From assembly GCA_033032865.1 (NCBI GenBank), contig JAWHQI010000170.1, positions 4,849,501 through 4,913,500 on the forward strand: a DNA stretch of 64,000 nt. Direction: 5' to 3'. This DNA comes from Dactylorhiza incarnata (lineage: Eukaryota; Streptophyta; Magnoliopsida; Asparagales; Orchidaceae). Within the stretch, counting starts at the first letter, position 1, and every line of letters begins with the position of its first letter. A model generated the notes under the pieces. That model was not told the origin of the DNA. It did no database searches and saw only the letters and a list, made by a program, of their open reading frames with translations. A program made the position numbers and the translations under genes. Shown here piece after piece: positions 24,901 to 38,800 of this stretch.

Positions 24901-27900
24901 TCGTCGGTCAGAGCTTCAAGTTCGTCGAACGAACATTTCGTCGAACGGAGCCAAATTCGTCGAACGGAATTTCGTCGAACGCAGCTTCAATTTCGTCGGA
25001 CGGCTAACGCCTGGCGGTAGCGTTAGCGCCGGCGGTAGCGCTGCTCCTTTCAAAAGTTTGATTCCATGCTGCTTTCTACCTGTGGAGTATTGCACCTATA
25101 GTTCCTGCACACTATAAACACACTACAAGCAATATCAAATACAATATGAGATTTGTTATTCTCAAACAAAGGGATGTGACACACATGTCCAACAATCTCC
25201 CCCTTTTGATAACAACAAATCCACTTAGCAAGAAATCAACAATAGTGTTTATAGATAAGATAAGCAAGATAAAAGTGCAACTATAGTAAATGATATGCAT
25301 GATAATGTGCATACTCCCCTAACTTAATGCTCCCCCTACATAAATGCAATTTATGTGTTACTCCCCCTAAATGATAGATTTCATGAATTAGTCTCCCCTT
25401 ATTTATCTATATTTCTCATATATAGATTTCTTCAATTAATCTCCCCCTTTTGGTATTATCAAAAGAAGGTGGGGTGAGGATAGTAAGGAGGCATTTATAT
25501 ATCATGATTAAGCTTTTCGAAATATAAAGAATGATAAAGAGTTTAAGCATAGCATATATAAGAGATTTCAAATAAAAAGATAAGAGTTGTAAGCAAGTGG
25601 AAGATTATAGAAAACATCTTTTTGTAAGCATGAAGAGCATAAGTAAGAATGTGAGTTTTAGTTCAAAATTGAAAGATGTTTTAACCTTTTTGAAATCTCA
25701 AAGTTTTTCATAAAAATACCAAGCATGAAATGAACATATCAAAGAGATATTATACTACAATGTTACTTAATTTAGAGTTCAAGAGATACCAAAACATTGT
25801 AGAGATCATGCTAGGTTATCTAGTGCATTTCTTACATAAAGAGTAGTATAGATAAAGCATTAGAATCCAATACTCATGAGAAGAAGTGTTGGAATTTTCT
25901 GCCTTTTAAAATTTCTAAAAGTAATATGAGAAGTTTACAAATTAATTTTCTTTAGACCTATAATGAAATGATTAAACTTTTGATTTGATCTTAATGATAT
26001 AAGATGAATCTAAGGTCTAAATTACATGCAAACAATGATGTCACACATCACACATAATATCTAAATTAATATATGAAACAATTATACATAGGATATCATG
26101 TGATGAAAAATCCATAAACACAGAAATTTCCGAATCAAGCGAACTAAGATAGCATTTAAAAACGGAGATGCAATTGGGCAAATTGACAGCACCAAACAAA
26201 CTTAAATGGGCAAGTTTAGTTTCCCGATAGATGGAGATTTCTGTGCTCTTTCCGAAAAGATATTAAACGCGAAAAACGGACGAGCGGATCAAAAGATATG
26301 GCTATTTGAAGTTTTGATCAAAAAAACTCGCTTTTTGAAAGATTAAGCACGCGTTTAGATGAATTTTTGTTTTTAATTTTTCTAGATAATGTTCTTCATT
26401 ATAAGGGCTATCATATGCAGCAAACAAATATAGAATCAAAAAAATGTTGCGCATATTAATTTTTAGTTTTAAGCCCTTTAATAAGCCATTTAAATCCAAT
26501 TTTTAAAATAGTTTCAATAGTCTTGATAATAATTTCAAAATTCAATTTCTAATGATAATTCAAGACAATTAAGGGTAAATGATTTAAAAGGATAAATAAC
26601 AATAAAAGATGATAGATAGATCACTTTCAAAAAATATGACTTAATGTTCAATTTTAATTCAAATTTGATTTGATAAACATTAGACTTAATATAGAAAGTC
26701 ATATTTCATGATATATATAAAGTGATCATAAATATTTTGGATCAAAAAAAAAATACAAAACAAACAAAAGAAAAAAGAAATAAGCATATCATGAAGTAGA
26801 GTATTGATATTTCATTTTTTAACTGTTTCTACTTCATGTAATTGATTGGATACTAATGAATGAGAGATTTATGTATCCAAAGTTGACCATGTGTAATGAC
26901 TCCTTTGGGCACCCAAATATGACATGATGATTTTTTAGGAGACAAGGGTAAATGAGCCTTTTCAATTAAAGTTGATGCATCATTTTTCTTTAAGGGTCTC
27001 CATTCATACCTTGGTTGTTTAACTTTTAAATTCATATTATGATTATGTAACATCTTTATATGATTATATTTGTTTGAAAAATAATTCAAATTATTTTCCA
27101 AATATATTGATGTTGATAATCATAATGATTTTCATTATATGGATTCTTTGAAATTATATAAGAGTGATTGTCTTTCATTAGAAGTGATTGTTGAAAGAGT
27201 GGGTTACAATATGTTTTAAAATATTGATTATAATTTTGATGATTCTCATTTCCACTCTTTCTTATAGACATACTCTTAGGATAATATTTTGAATTTGATT
27301 TTCATGAAAATGAGTTTTTAAATATGAGTCGTGATTGAAAATATATTGAGACCTATAATAGTGACTCTTAAGAATTTTGTGAGGATCATAATTCTTTTTG
27401 AAACTAAACTCCTTTTGATTTAATGTGTGAAAATGGTCTTTTTAGAAATGATTTTGTAAGTTAATTTATCCTTGTTATTCAAAATCTTATGATGAAATTC
27501 ATTACATGACATTTGAAATTTTTCAACAAAAGATTTTAATTGTATTAAATTATAAGTTAAAGTATCATTTTCAACTATCAATTTTTCATTATGCCTTTTA
27601 GAAATTAAGAGCCCTTTTTCAATTTCCTTGAATTTTTCTTTAAATAAATTGCAATCAAAACAAGGAGTAGGAATTGTAACTAAAGAGCATGAAATAGAAT
27701 TTAACACATCAATATTTGTTTCTACTTTATCGTTTGCTTTTAAAGATTTATTTTCTAAACGTAATTTGGAATTAACAATTTTTAACTTTAAAATTTTACG
27801 TTTAGCAAATTTAAGCATACGAGATTTAGAAATGGAATTTGTTACAAAAAGAGAAGTTTTTGATTTTCTTACATTGCTATGGTTTCCGTCTTCTCTTTTG

Positions 27901-30900
27901 CTTGATGTGTTGCCAACAAATGAGTCCAACATTGTGACGTTGTATTTTTCTTCCTCCAAGCATGAGTCCTCATCGATTTCTTCTCTTGAATCCATAAGGA
28001 ATTCCTCGTCGATTTCACTCTTAGATTTATCATCCTCCAAGAGCGAGTCCTTGTCGATTTCTTCTCTTTGATCCATAAGGAATTCTTCTTGTTCATCATC
28101 TGTGGAAGGAAGATTATAAGTATTCTCAAGAAATTTCCAAACTTCATAAGCAGTAGGAAGTGTATAAATAAGTTTGAAAATATTTTGATCTAATGTACAA
28201 TATAGACTATTCATAGATTTGGCATTTAAAAATATTTCATTTTTATTTAAAATACTTGGGGGTATTTTAATAGTAATATTCCATACTTCAATATCCAAAG
28301 ATTTAAGAAATTTTTCCATAAGAGTTTTCCACCCATTATAATTTTTACCTTCAAATAAAGGTGGTGCTAAAGATTTTTCATTTATAAGAAAATTTTCCTT
28401 ACAAGTAGAAGCGAGATAATGAGACGCCATTTTTCCCGGTTGTTAGACCGATTTGGAATAACCTACCTCTGATACCACTTGTTGGATCTTACGGCGCCCT
28501 TAGAGGTGGGGGGGGGGGGGTGAATAAGGGAATAAAAATCTTTTTATAATTTTATGAAAATTACTAAATTGTTTAAAGTAATATTAGAACACAAAATAAC
28601 AATTTAGCTAAAGGAAGAAAATATCATAATTTACAAGTTTAGGATTTAGAAACAAGTGCTAAATTGTTATATGATGAAATAGATTAAGATAAACAATTTA
28701 GACAAAGTGATTTGAATTGAAAGCTTTGTAACCAATATTTTAGAGATAACGCCAAAAGTGATAAATCAAGTAAACACAAATAGAGACATGATTGTATTTA
28801 TATATAAAAATGGTGTTTATATAAATTTGATTTCTATATCGCTAGAAATCGGAGGCGCGAAAATGAAAATATCTTTTCCTTTTCTATACCGACTCGTATC
28901 CCCACGAACCGGTTGACTTTAGTCAATCCTTCCCTGGATATGGCCTCAAGCCGCTCTAGCCAATCCTTCCCCGGATATGGCCTCGAGCACCCCCTAGATC
29001 TAATCACCTAGACCTAGTCGCCAACACAAGACGAATTTCCCCCTAAGTCCTACCCAGACCTAGTCGCCAACACAAGGCGAATTCTCTAAACGGTTACAAA
29101 AAGTATGAAATGGAAATAATGAAAAACAATAATAAAACTCCCTATATGAGATCTCTGGAGTTGAGGATGAAGGATCGCTGTAGTATAAGCGAGGTTGAAG
29201 CGATCGTCCTTCGGATGTAGCGTGACGTTGTCCTCCTCCAGAATTCTCCTTTAAGCTTTTTGTGGGAGATCCATCTTCGGCAGTATAACAACACTGGAAT
29301 TTGTGGCACAAGCAACCTCTCTGGGATGGATAGCCAAAACGAGAAGCAAAGCTCCAATTTATAGAACTTGGAGCTAGCGCCTGCGGTAGTGGCTAGCGCC
29401 TGCGGTAGCGTTCGTGTGGAGCGGTTGCGAAACCGTCGGCGGCGTGGCGCTGTGCACGAACTGGAGATAGCGCCTGGCGGTAGCGAAAACTGTCGGTGGC
29501 GTGGCAGAACGAACTTTCTTCGGTCAGAGCTTCAAGTTCGTCGAACGGACATTTCGTCGAACGGAGCCAAATTCGTCGAATGGAATTTCGTCGAACGCAG
29601 CTTCAATTTCGTCGGACGGCTAACGTCTGGCGGTAGCGTTAGCGCCGGCGGTAGCGCTGCTCCTTTCAAAAGTTTGATTCCATGCTGCCTTCTACCTGTG
29701 GAGTATTGCACTTATAGTTCCTGCACACTATAAACACACTACAAGCAATATCAAATACAATATGGGATTTGTTATTCTCAAACAAAGGGATGTGACACAC
29801 ATGTCCAACACTTGCTACCCCAAAGAAAAGACTCCAGGCAGTCATGGTGAAGCGATAAATGAATGACTCAGTCGCCTTACCCTTTTCAGCATAACTAAGC
29901 GGCCTTAGATAGTTAGATGGGTAGAGATTTCAGGGATCAAAACCTTTAGGCTCAACTTCTCAAACATTGAAGCATTGTAATAATCTTAAAAGCACAACCA
30001 TAAATGCAAGGACAATAATACACATGCAATTTTGTTACCGCGGATCCAAGAGGCCAAAGGCATCAAACACAAAAGTAAGAAAGCAGAGGCTGAGTGCCAG
30101 AGAGCAAAGTGAGAATTGGGGTAGAGATGCTCAGTTGTAGTCATAGCTCTGGAGAAGAGAGACTATCAGAAGACCCACAAATTGGATTTTTAGGTTTTAA
30201 GGATAACTTAGGCAAGCCTTAGGAATCGACATGCACCCACCGTCTTTGATCCAAGCGTATAAGCGTATTGTGTAGGTAACATACAATTTTTAACCGAGCT
30301 CTAAATTTAATTGAACGTTGAATCTTTAATTTCGATCCGGTTCGAATTAGGTTTCGAGTGAGCCATGCTTGGCTCGAATTTTGTTGAATCATTTCAAATC
30401 AATTCCAAATCAGGTCATCTATCGAACAATTTACAAGAGACTTTCTGGCGCATGGTAGGTTGTGAAGATGAACTCTAAATATGACCTTAGGTGAAGTGTC
30501 AGAGATGCAAACTCGAACTAACCATAAGATGGTGTATACAATAACTAGACGATCCAATATTCAATTTAAAATAATACTTAAAAAATAAACCACACAGACT
30601 TTTACAAAGACAAAGAACAAGTTAATTTAAGAGCAATCGAGTATGACTTTCTTCTCCGCGAGTGCCTTGATTTCAAATGCAAAAGCTGCGAATTAGCCCT
30701 GCAAGGTGTAAACAATCATGAAACAAGTGTACTAACAAACTATCATTCCAAAATATATGAGAAATCTCAATCCATACAATAAAGAGACACAAAACACTTC
30801 CACTGCTTGGGAGCTCGCGGTTTCATGTTCTCTTTTCACCTTTCCCTCACAGTACTACTACGCTATCGGTCACCCGTCTTTAGCCTTGCAAGGTGTTCAC

Positions 30901-33900
30901 ACGGGTGCCCCATGCTACTCGGGTCAGAGAGTAAGCTAGTGATGCTTTCGGCTACTGGACTCTCGCCATCTAGGGTGCAACACTCCACCGCTTCGCCTAG
31001 CAGCACGACGCTTGTATTGCTCTCCCACAATCCCGGCTTCACGGTTTAGGCTACTCCCATTTCGTTTCGCTTGCCGCTACTACGAGAATCACTTTTTCTT
31101 TCTTTTCCTCTGGCTCTTTCAGTTCGCCAAAAAACTAATACTCTGATGTTGTACAAGTGGATATCTAGGGATTGTAGAGGTGATGGCGGCTTCCTGGAGG
31201 GGAGAAGGATGCTTGACGGTGGTTGATAAAAATTGTTCGACGGTTTGATTTAGTGGAGAGGGATGTTGGAAGGGGAGGTTGTCGCGTGGATTACGGTTGG
31301 GTGGTGGCGGCATCAGCTGGACAGTTGTTGGAGGACTGGCGACGACTATTCAAAGGTCTGGAAGGGTTGGACAATGAGGAGGGGAGGAGAGGGGGCGCCA
31401 AGGTGGTTGTAGGCGGTTTGGAGTGTTGGGTTGTTATAGGATGTGTCTGGGAGGTGGCAGCCTGGAGTGGGGCTGGCAGGGAGGTGTTTGTCAGGAGATC
31501 TGGAGGTAGGGGAGGGACGACTGCTGCTAGGAGGGGGTTTCGGGGGTTGGCGACTGGAGGAAGTGGTCGGCTGGTGGAAATTAGGGCAAGGGTAGGGCGG
31601 CAATTTGAGGAAACACAAGGAATTAAACATGATAATACCTAAGAGTCGGCACCTAGGGGTCTGTGGAGTTGGCCTCACAAAAGATTGCCAAATTTCGAGG
31701 GAAGAAGCCTCCAAAATCTGCAATAGCTGAAACCAACTCCCTTCCCCTCTTATTTATAAGTGTCGGATCTCGCTAAGTAATATATAAAAATATATATAAA
31801 AAAACACTTGGAGATGTCTATATAACACTCCGGGCGCAACCATGGACTCAGATCATCCAAACGATGATCCGATCAATGCCTTTCGTAAGAATAGACACAT
31901 GCGGGCCTCATTGGCCAATGGCCCACATGTGATGAGTGATCCCCATCACTTTAGAGTTTTGTTTTTTTACTCTGAGCTCTATTTTAGAGTGCTATGTTTT
32001 CTATTGCGGGATAGCTTAAACATTTAGATTGCATATATTTTTGTAATGACTGATTGAATATTGTTTGTTGTTGAATGGATTTTTTTATTGGTGTGTGATG
32101 TTGTTTTTGAATTGACTGTCTAATTGGTTTTTGTTTGTTTGTTTGAGCAGACGGGAGTTGCTCTTGGTGTTGAGGTTGAAGACAAGATGCCTATACATGA
32201 ATATTATGAATATTTTGGTCCAGATTACACTCTTCATGTTGCACCAAGTAACATGGAGAACAAAAATACAAAGCAAATGCTGGATGATATACGATCAAAA
32301 CTCCAAGATAATCTTTGTAAACTTCGGCATGCTCCCAGTGTCCAGTTTCAAGAGCGTCCTCCTGATACAGAGTTCCCCGAGGTATATACTAGCACTATTT
32401 GCGCCTCTCCATTTCTACTGATACCCTTAGTTTTTTATGCTGCAATTTAACTTTTGACGATGTTCTCATTTAATTATTTATAGACGTCCGGATTATGCAA
32501 ACAATTTATAGTATGTTTCCCGTAATTAGGCACAAAATACTCTAATTCCTCTTGGATGTGATGCAGATTGTTTGCTCGACGTTGAAGACGATGATTAGAT
32601 CGACATTTTTGGATCGTCAGATGAACGATTGTAGACCGTGATCGTGAGCGGATCGATTTTCCATATTTTTATGTATTTTTCTTTTATTGTCTGAGTTGTA
32701 TTTTGAGAGTTAGGTTAAATCACCTGTCAGATGATCATGGCAATTGGATGTATTTAACCTAATTCCCCCTCTATATTATGTTAACAACCAATGATTATGT
32801 TTATCGAGAAATTAGATTTTTCCAGAGGCGTTGCTCGATCTTCGCTCTCGGTGCGATGCAGAGAGCTTTTTGCGGTGCGATGCTGCATGTTCCCGCCTCC
32901 GGGGGTGTCGTTGCCCCCGTCTGCCTCCTCCCTTGACTTCGACGTCCTGTTCCGATATCGCCGCCACTTTTCCCCCGTCCTCACCGACATGGTCAGCCGC
33001 TCCATATCTTCACCAAATCACTTGTTGCCAACATCCCAGCCTCCATCATCCACAACCCCGACGACAATCACCTCCCATTCCTCGACCTCCCACCACCTCC
33101 ACCCGCCCCCACCAACGTTGCATGAGCCTCCAACCACCTCAAATCTCTTCCTTGGCCCGCCAAGATACCCCCTCCACCTACCTAGGTTCTTGAAGCCTTA
33201 CCAACCCCTCTGACCCCTTCACCCCTGCCTCCACTTCCACAATTCTCTTCCATCCCTAAACCGATCCATTTCCAAGCCCCAACCAGCCACCTCAGCCCCA
33301 AAACAACTACCTCCCTCCTCCTGCAGCCCCCGTCCAGCAACCGTTGTTCCTCTGGAGTACCTTCGCCACTTCTTTAACTGCTGGATTTCTTCACTTACGC
33401 CGCCGCCGACCCTCTTCTTCGTGAGTTTTGCATTTATTTTCAAATTCATCCCTTGTGTGTAGATGCCATCTTTATTGCCAGTAATATGTGGCTCTCTTTA
33501 GTTTGACTCTGCTCTTTATTTAGACACTTGATATTTATCCGCCCTGCATTTTAATTTTAGTGCACTCTCAATTTATTCTGCAATCATCGCATAAGTACTA
33601 ATCTCAAATGTTTGTGCTTAATTGAGGTTAAATGTTATAGTATTCTAAAATTGACATTGTTTAATTAACTGCACGTTACAATTAATTGCTTGAATGAGTC
33701 ATTGCATTTACATCACATTAGAGTTAATCTGTTACGATTATCCATAGAGGAATCCGTCAAGAGAGAGCCGGTGAAGGCGAGGGAGAGTGAGGAGGCAAAG
33801 GTTGAGAAGAAACACTTAGGGAGCAACCCTAATTTCCATACATTCAAGCATAATCTCAAAACTCCTACCCCTCCCCCTTATATAGATGGGGGAGGGCACA

Positions 33901-35855
33901 CAAAATTAGGCATTGCATTTAAGAATAATAATAATAACTAATTAATATTAATTAAATAGTATTTAATTAATATTAATTAAATAATTAACACACTTAATTA
34001 CAAAAGGATTAATCATTGCGGCTTCCATGCGCGTGCTCCAAATATTCGCGGCAGCTTCCATGAGCGTGCTCTAATTATTCGTGGCGGCTTCCATACGCGT
34101 GCGTCGGTGATCCTAATGCAGGGGGTCCACTTGGGTGAATGTGTATACGTAATACTATATCGCCCTTGAAAATCGACCTTGCCCCCAAGGTCGAAGCCCC
34201 CACCTTTGTCGGGGTCTTCAAGAATTTTGATGGCGTGCGGTACCCGAGAAAACGGAGTGGAAGCCATCGTGCTCTCAAGGTCGAGCCACCAATGGTGTTT
34301 GGGAATGAGAATAATGGCGGCGAGGAAGAGTGTAATGAGAGGCACGAGGATGAGAGAAGTGGCTATCTGGTAATGGAGGAAAAAATTGGGGAAAAGATGG
34401 GTCCGGTATGATGGATGGTGATGTGTTGGGTGGTGAAAAGATGGTTGTAGCAGGTGTAAGTTTAGGTATTCTTAAATTTGTGGTGTGCCTCAGGGTGAAG
34501 GGGGTGAAGTGGGGTGTGGGCAGAATAAGGTGAGGGTATATGGTGGGAAAATAGTGGCAGCTAGTGTGTGGCTCAAGGAAGAGACAAAATAGCTGATGGA
34601 GGTGATGGGGATGCAGGAAAAAATAAGAGGAAAAGGAAAAATCCAGCTGCAGGGAGAGATGAGAGAGGTGTTGTGGGACCCAGGGGGAGAAAAAAGCGTG
34701 TGGTTCGGAGTGAGTGAACGGCGGCATTGGCGGAATACGAAAACACAGCCGGGGATAGGGATGGTTGCTGGCCTGACAACGAGCGAATTTTGACTAGCCT
34801 GGCGTGGGTGAGCGTCGGCGCGTCATCCTCTCCGTCCCCGTAAGGGCCTGGTCGACGAGAGAACGACAGAGGATCGGCGGGTCCGGTGCAAGTTCGACGG
34901 GAGGATCGACTGCGGGGCGAAGGGGCGGGTTGGTGTCGTAGAGGAATGTTGGGGGCGGCATGGCAGGGAAACTCTCGCATGGTGCAGGAGGCAGCCGTAG
35001 TGGAGACGGCTTAGGGCAGGGACCTCGTGGGGGGTTGCGGAAGCCCGTCTGTCGAACGCGAGGAGACGATCGACTTTGGCATGGAGAAAGGCGCATGTGG
35101 CCAGGATTTGTGCAGCTAGGGCAGAGAAATCTAGCCGGGGGCTGGTGTCTGGCGATGGCAAGAACAGCCGCCCGGAAGCGGCCAATTGGGCGGCGGCCAT
35201 TGTGCTAAGGATGTAGACTAGAAATGATGTCGGCGACGTCAGCGGCCGGCACGGCAGATCGGACTAATTGTTACGATTATCCATAGAGGAATCCGGCTAG
35301 AGAGGGCCGGTGGAGGCGAGGGAGAGATGAGGAGGCAAAGGTTGAGAAGAAACACTTAGGGAGCAACCCTAATTTTCATACATCCAAGCATAATCCCCAA
35401 ACTCATACCCCTCCCCCTTATATAGATGGGGGAGGGCACACAAAATAAGGCATTACATTTAATAATAATAATAGCTAATTAATATTAATTAAATGCTATT
35501 TAATTAATATTATTTAAATAATTAACACACTTAATTACAAAAGGAATAATCATGGCGGCTTCCATGCACGTGCTCCAAATATTCGCGGAAGCTTCCATGA
35601 GCGTGTTCTAATTATTCGTGGCGGCTTCCAATCGGATTATGTGCATGCATTCATTGACATCTTCATTTTAGGATTTGTTGTCGGTCTATTGCAGTCATCA
35701 CGTGCTCACTTGCATTACATTTAGGGTTAGGGTATTTCTGCGTCCATCACCTGTAGATTCGTCTTGCATCAGGAAATTTCATAAATTTATAATTGAAAGG
35801 GAACTCCATGTATATATGTTTTATTTTATTATTTCTGCATGTTAAATTAGAGTTG

Positions 35856-35889
<34 letters not shown>

Positions 35890-38800
35890 ATTTATTGATT
35901 TTCTTCCCATCGTGAAATTATTGATGGGTCATCATGTTTTCATTATTAATCAAGCATGTGAATCTCAGCAGGAGAGTTTAGAAACAAATCTTACACTGCT
36001 AAGGTAAGGTGACTGTTTGAGGAGTTTTAAAATGTGATTAAAGAAAAATGTAGTGATTTTTAATAATGGCTTCAACTTTTGGTAAAAAATTTAATATGTT
36101 TAGTAATAATTCAAACGAAAAAAAAATTCATAAAATGACTAAGACTATTGGTAATACATCTAAAGACTTGGATGTATTAGAAGCAAAGGTTATAGGAGTG
36201 TGGATATAAATTGTATATAACATTATAACTTTAATGTTCAGGATGGGTGATTAAAATGGATTCAAGAGTATTATGCTATAAGGTGATGTCATGTAGGGTA
36301 GTATTCATAATAGTAAATTTTTTTGAGGTTTGCCTACATTTCACCCTTGTGGTGGGACTGGATCCTCGCTGCGCGGGGATGCTTTGTGCACCGGTCTGCC
36401 CTTTTTTGATTCATGATCTGTAATTGTTTTTGATAGCTAATTGAGTGCCTGAAATTGAATATATTGTAAAAATGTATTGGAGCACCAATCACGAGGTGAT
36501 AAAATCAGAGTAAGAGGACTAAGAGTAATAGAGATTAAAATTGATCAAAATGATCCTTAAATAATAGGTTTAATACCCCGGTGATCATTCAACATGAATG
36601 AATGAAAATAAAGATTAATAAATTTGACTATGCATAGTTTGGATAAAGCTAACGATAATGATGCATGGGTCTCAATGTTGGACAAGGAAAAAGTTATTGA
36701 TGGCTAACCTAAGCACTATGAATGTTATGTATGGATATATTGTAAAACTCTGGAGATGGTTATATTTGACCTTTGGTGTAGCATCTTTTAAAGTTAATGT
36801 ATTTGAAAATAGATTAGTGCAATATAAGCAACATAGATGTGGATTTTACATAATTGATAGAAATAAATATACAACTCCTCAAGTTGCCTATACTGAAATC
36901 TGAATCCTTTAAAATTGTTGAATCATCAGTGCAGAAAATTAAGAAGCCAAAATTTGGAGGACATGACATTTTCATTGAGCTCATTATGACATGGTTTTTC
37001 AATGCATATGCCCAGTATATGCCAGTTATTTAATGAAAGTCAAAAATTACCCTGAAACTCTGAAAGGCCTTTGACAAGATAGTCTTCATGACATAAGAAA
37101 CAGTGAAAAAAATATAAACTATGAATAGAAGAAATCTTTTAGATCTAGTCAGAGAATAGATGGTATGATGTGTCATAGACTAGGCGATCTTAATTTGTAA
37201 AAATGTTCACAAATGATATAAAATGCATCCACTAAACATGTAGATAAAATTAGTCCCATTTTAGGTTTGGCTTATCCAAAGAAAGATTTTTCCCCTCATT
37301 ATTCATCTATTTTGTAAATTTAGTAATTTTTTACCTTAATTTTTTTTCACATAGTAATACCAACCTTGCTGCAGAATTTTTGGCCAACCCATCGGGATAC
37401 ATTACAGCTACTGACATCTCATTATACAACACCACTGCAATAAGTATCCTTGTTATGAAGTAGCCCACAGTCGACGACGACACAACAAGCACCTTCATTT
37501 CCGATGACAATCACCACCCCGATTTCTAGTTAAATAACACGATGCTCTATGTACGAACTTAACAGAACTCCGCTTATGCTCCTTCGTAGAATAATTACTA
37601 CTTTTTTAATTACACGTCAGCCTTAAGCAGAGTAGGTCTCCCTTCCGACTAGCAAACATGGCTTTTTATAATTAAATACTTGATACACTACTCATTCTTA
37701 AAGCACGGTTTTCAACTATGTAATTCATAATTACATGCATTATTCGATCGGTTGGTGTATCAATGTAATAAGAAAAAAATTAAAAATGTCTCTGAACTCC
37801 AACTATTACCGTAATAGTGAGCACCTTGGTTCAAATTATCTAATGATCTTGTCGAGCACACGAACCACCACCACCAGCAGTCATCAGCTTGTGCACCATG
37901 TCATCATGCATTTAAAATATAGTGTTCTTTCACCAGTGGCCTTATGGATCGAGTCATCACTCGAAATAGCATTACCGATTTTTTTCACTAAAGAATTAGA
38001 CTAATATGTGCATCTGATTGAATGTTTTGCAAGATTCTAATATCCAACAATGAGTAGTATTCATACTCAAAAGGTCGTTAACAAATCATTCTCATTATTT
38101 GTTAAAAGTAATGTGGTTCAAGCAAAGTGTAAAGAAGTAGACTAATAGCATCCGAGCAAACATTTTACAAGTGCCATAATCTATTATCCAACAATGAGTA
38201 ACATTCATACTCAGGAGGTCGTGAGCAAATCATTCCTACTATCAGTTCAAAGTAATATGGTTTTGGCTAAGTGGGAACCCAATATTATACAACCCTCATT
38301 AGGGTTCTCTCTTAGACTTTATGAGGTGCTAAAGTTTTTTTGTCAGCATTTTAATAAATATATAAGAAATATTACTCATGAGCTCTAGAGCTCGTGAGAA
38401 GCTCGAGCTTGCGAGCTCATTAGCTCAAACTCAATATATAGGTGACATGCTCGAGCTCGAGCCATAATATACGATCTCGTCGAATTCGAGCTCTAAATAA
38501 TTTGCTCGAGCTCTAACTTGTGAATTTGTTGTGACCGAAGGAGTGTATAATTCGAACTCCAACTCAATATATAGGTAACCCAGGGAGTGTGGTTATGGGG
38601 AAGGAAAGAGACGTTAAGTTCACTCATCACCTGGATGACTCTTCATCAATCTCACCCTTTTATAATTTAAGGTACAAATTGTCTTCATGGTATCAAAGTA
38701 GGTCACAAGGACCGTCGTGATTGTTAGCCTGTGCTCCGGTTCGTCGTGCATCTTCCATTGTGCTCCCATTGCGTGAACTTGGTTGCGCTTCTTCGGCAAT

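Larger units (their letters stand above)
23818..29810 (-). mobile_element. Complete gag-only Sirevirus-like Copia LTR retrotransposon (5,993 bp)
   Basis: Two direct LTRs (1,377 and 1,331 bp, TGTTGGA...TCCAACA) enclose a 3,285-bp interior, and CTTGC is duplicated exactly at both edges (23813-23817, 29811-29815). Beside the right LTR the minus strand reads TGGTATCAGAGG (28466-28477), an initiator-Met tRNA primer site, so the element runs right to left. Beside the left LTR it reads CCAAAAGGGGGAGAT, the polypurine tract. Several more CTCCCCCT-type tracts lie within 250 bp (25310-25455), a trait of Sireviruses. Only gag is present; protease, integrase and RT are absent, so it must borrow them. The high LTR similarity suggests a fairly recent insertion. 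Confidence 0.95.
19322..30250 (-). mobile_element. Decayed minus-strand Ty3/gypsy element, split by two insertions
   Basis: Reading on the minus strand from high to low coordinates, pieces appear in normal gypsy order: protease ([16 protein letters not shown], near 23450), RT (IDYRELE near 23000; FMDLI just right of 22740; IDDILVYSK near 21430), integrase core, and the C-terminal part. A hAT element occupies 21461-22719 and a Sirevirus-like element occupies 23818-29810. The stretch right of 29816 to about 30250 is the probable continuation (gag side), but it is too decayed to recognise. No 5' LTR was identified. Confidence 0.75.
13386..32150 (+). other. HDA19 intron 2 (18,765 bp)
   Basis: The intron begins GTATTA and ends TTGAGCAG. 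It is a nest of elements, in order: a plus-strand chromovirus remnant, a minus-strand gypsy element split by a hAT element and by a complete Sirevirus-like element, and a plastid rRNA fragment. The first kilobase (13386-14424) is AT-rich with nothing recognised. 30251-30797 and 31131-32150 also contain no recognised gene; 31190-31650 is GC-rich with chance open frames on both strands. Confidence 0.85.
33730..35630 (-). mobile_element. Short non-autonomous LTR element 1 (TRIM/LARD-like)
   Basis: Two direct repeats, 33730-34154 and 35269-35630, flank a 1.1-kb GC-rich interior without recognisable retroviral domains. Both repeats begin TGTTACGATTATCC. The right one stops about 65 bp short (after GGCGGCTTCCA), so it is truncated. 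Next to the left repeat the plus strand reads CGCCCTTGAAAATCGACCTT, whose complement is a purine-rich 3' LTR entry; this gives minus orientation. Each LTR has CTATATAAGG on the minus strand, framed by CCCTCCCCC / GGGGGAGGG. Open frames in the interior (for example 34275-34980 minus) are not conserved with the related element at 52.1 kb and are not called. Confidence 0.75.

Noticed and set aside
24388..25117. Open frames within the LTRs (also at 29060-29733)
   Set aside because: They are non-coding LTR sequence present in both LTR copies; no domain.
30757..31049. Functional rRNA gene or protein frames at the plastid-like segment
   Set aside because: Internal deletions and its intronic place make it a transferred fragment; the frames are chance.
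32791..33449. 140-codon proline/serine-rich frame
   Set aside because: Open in several frames at once because of C-rich composition; no start context or domain.
34275..35208. Minus- and plus-strand frames in the interior of short LTR element 1
   Set aside because: They overlap in many frames and are not shared with the related element at 52.1 kb.
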